64,000 nucleotides of DNA, taken from positions 62,001-126,000 of the forward strand of contig DATMMX010000011.1 in NCBI GenBank assembly GCA_035569495.1, in the 5' to 3' direction. This document shows, piece after piece, positions 63,055-64,000 of this stretch. The notes beneath the pieces are model-generated. The model did not search any database and was not told the DNA's origin. It saw only the letters and a program-made list of their open reading frames with translations. Origin of the DNA: DASRDZ01 sp035569495 (GTDB lineage: Bacteria; Chloroflexota; Dormibacteria; Aeolococcales; Aeolococcaceae). The position numbers and the translations under genes are program-made. Numbering within the stretch: position 1 is the stretch's first letter; the number at the start of each line of letters is the position of its first letter.

Positions 63055-63060
63055 AGCATA
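63055..63060 (-). promoter_or_regulatory. -10 element for the lipoprotein gene (leaderless)
   Basis: TATGCT on the minus strand, exactly 6 nt before the GTG at 63048 and 4 nt after the stop of the upstream hydrolase gene. Confidence 0.5.
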
Positions 63061-63064
63061 GGCT

Positions 63065-64000
63065 TTAGCGCAGGTCGCCGAGCGGGACTCCGTTGCCCAT
63101 GGCCGCGAGTCCGGCGACGCTGGGATGAACGTGGTCACCGCAGTCGTACGCGGGAGTCATCAGCGGGGCGATGCCGCCGGCGGAGACGATCTGGTCGAAG
63201 TCGACCACCTGGTCGAAGACCGTGCCCTGGCGGATGGTCAGGTTGATCTGCTGGCGATACGCCTCCATCACCGGCGTCCAGAGGATCGATCCGGCGCGTG
63301 GGATCATGGTCGCGCCGACGACGTGCATGCCGAGCGAGTGCGCCTGCGAGGTGATCTGGGTCATGGCGTTGAGCACCGTGGTGCCGCTGGCGCCACCGGC
63401 GACGTCGTTGGTGCCCTCGTACACGAACAGCGTGCTGCCACCGGGCAGTCCGGCGACGTCGCGCTGGAAGCGGGTGAGCGCGTCGGGCCCGGCGCCACCA
63501 CCCTCCAGGCGGTTGCCCGAGATGCCCTCGTTGGCGACGCCGAGCGACCCGCCGAGGCGCTGGGCGAGCACGTCGGTCCAGCGCTGGTGCGCGTTGACGC
63601 CCGTGCAGGCGCCGTCGGTGATGCTGTCACCGAGCGCGATCACCGTTCCCGTCGCCGTCGCGGTGTTGACGGCGACGGCGTCGAGCCACCAGTCGAAGTT
63701 GCCGGTGCCGGTGAACGCCGTGCCCGCCACGTCGGCGGTGTGATCGCCCGCGGCGCCGCCGCGGTCGGTGCAGGCGTTGGTCTCCAGGGCGAGCGCGTGG
63801 TAGGTGAGCGGCACGTTGGCGCCCGACACGTACACGCTGACGGCCACGTCCTGCCCGTCGCTGACGGCGAGCGTCGCGGCGTCGCTGAGCGCGTCGGCGC
63901 CGGCGGCGATGGTCACCGAGGTGGCGCCGCCGAAGGTCAGCGGCACCGGCGCCGCGGTGAGCGTCTCACCCGACGAGCGGATGCCCACCGTCGCCGCGCT
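63065..64000 (-). CDS. SGNH/GDSL hydrolase, 5' end beyond the window
   Basis: The frame is open from the window edge, so the N-terminus is missing; 311 residues are visible. A beta-rich N-terminal part (VPLTFGGATSVTIAAG) precedes the SGNH domain. Block I is ALGDSITDG with the nucleophile Ser, block II contains ANEGISGNRL, block III YEGTNDVAGG, and block V DHVHPS with the catalytic Asp and His. Members are secreted esterases, lipases or carbohydrate deacetylases. The substrate is unknown. Its neighbours suggest an exported enzyme. Confidence 0.88.
   Translation of the reverse strand, partial: SAATVGIRSSGETLTAAPVPLTFGGATSVTIAAGADALSDAATLAVSDGQDVAVSVYVSGANVPLTYHALALETNACTDRGGAAGDHTADVAGTAFTGTGNFDWWLDAVAVNTATATGTVIALGDSITDGACTGVNAHQRWTDVLAQRLGGSLGVANEGISGNRLEGGGAGPDALTRFQRDVAGLPGGSTLFVYEGTNDVAGGASGTTVLNAMTQITSQAHSLGMHVVGATMIPRAGSILWTPVMEAYRQQINLTIRQGTVFDQVVDFDQIVSAGGIAPLMTPAYDCGDHVHPSVAGLAAMGNGVPLGDLR

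Overview
The window is about 64 kb of very GC-rich bacterial chromosome, densely packed with short intergenic gaps, many ATGA-type start/stop overlaps and GTG starts. The gene set looks like a high-GC Gram-positive-type (monoderm) member of the Terrabacteria. It contains actinobacterial-style phosphatidylinositol-mannoside genes, a KorA with fused gamma domain, FdxA-type ferredoxin, an F420-type luciferase-like oxidoreductase and mycosin-like subtilases. It also carries a holB-PSP1 pair as in Firmicutes and Chloroflexota. I infer an actinobacterial relative such as Candidatus Dormibacterota or another Chloroflexota-like lineage. No 16S rRNA is present, so this is not proven. I see no tRNA, rRNA, CRISPR array, insertion sequence or phage module.

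Region 1 (1-9.1 kb) is a nitrogen-assimilation island: glnA, fdxA, amtB-glnB, a second glutamine synthetase and a PucR-type regulator. Near-identical palindromes (core GTGCGTGRCGCAC) lie upstream of glnA, amtB and the second glutamine synthetase and look like one regulon. Region 2 (9.2-15.7 kb) is a minus-strand series: korA-korB (2-oxoglutarate:ferredoxin oxidoreductase), a GH1 glycosidase, a membrane-anchored subtilase and a DinB-like protein. KorAB consumes the 2-oxoglutarate that PII and glutamine synthetase signalling depends on, and FdxA could be its electron acceptor. Region 3 (16-25 kb) holds an ECF sigma factor with a membrane partner, a CoxG-like protein, hisC, PSP1, holB, a second subtilase, a CPBP protease and an SDR.

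Region 4 (24.7-30.1 kb) is a lipid operon: an ArsR regulator with its own palindrome, inositol-phosphate synthase, PIM acyltransferase, PimA-like mannosyltransferase and PIP synthase, i.e. most of a route to phosphatidylinositol mannosides. Region 5 (30-36 kb) has membrane and lipid-acyltransferase genes, a secreted HExxE protein, a zinc alcohol dehydrogenase and an MthK-type potassium channel.

Region 6 (36-50 kb) is the least ordinary part. It has a sigma factor fused through one membrane helix to an Asp-box repeat domain. Next to it is a coupled operon encoding a 1472-residue surface protein (propeller repeats plus a degenerate metallophosphoesterase fold), a PstS-like binding protein, an FtsH protease and a membrane-anchored protein, preceded by a secreted 406-residue protein. 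Region 7 (50-64 kb) contains an HhH-GPD/metallo-beta-lactamase pair, small membrane proteins, a MerR/di-iron protein pair, an F420-type oxidoreductase, a FAD oxidoreductase, mutM, a 1684-residue wall protein with eight 396-bp tandem DUF11-type units, a CHRD-like lipoprotein and a truncated SGNH hydrolase.

At least ten genes have a TANNNT hexamer 6-10 nt before their start codon and no Shine-Dalgarno, which points to common leaderless transcription.
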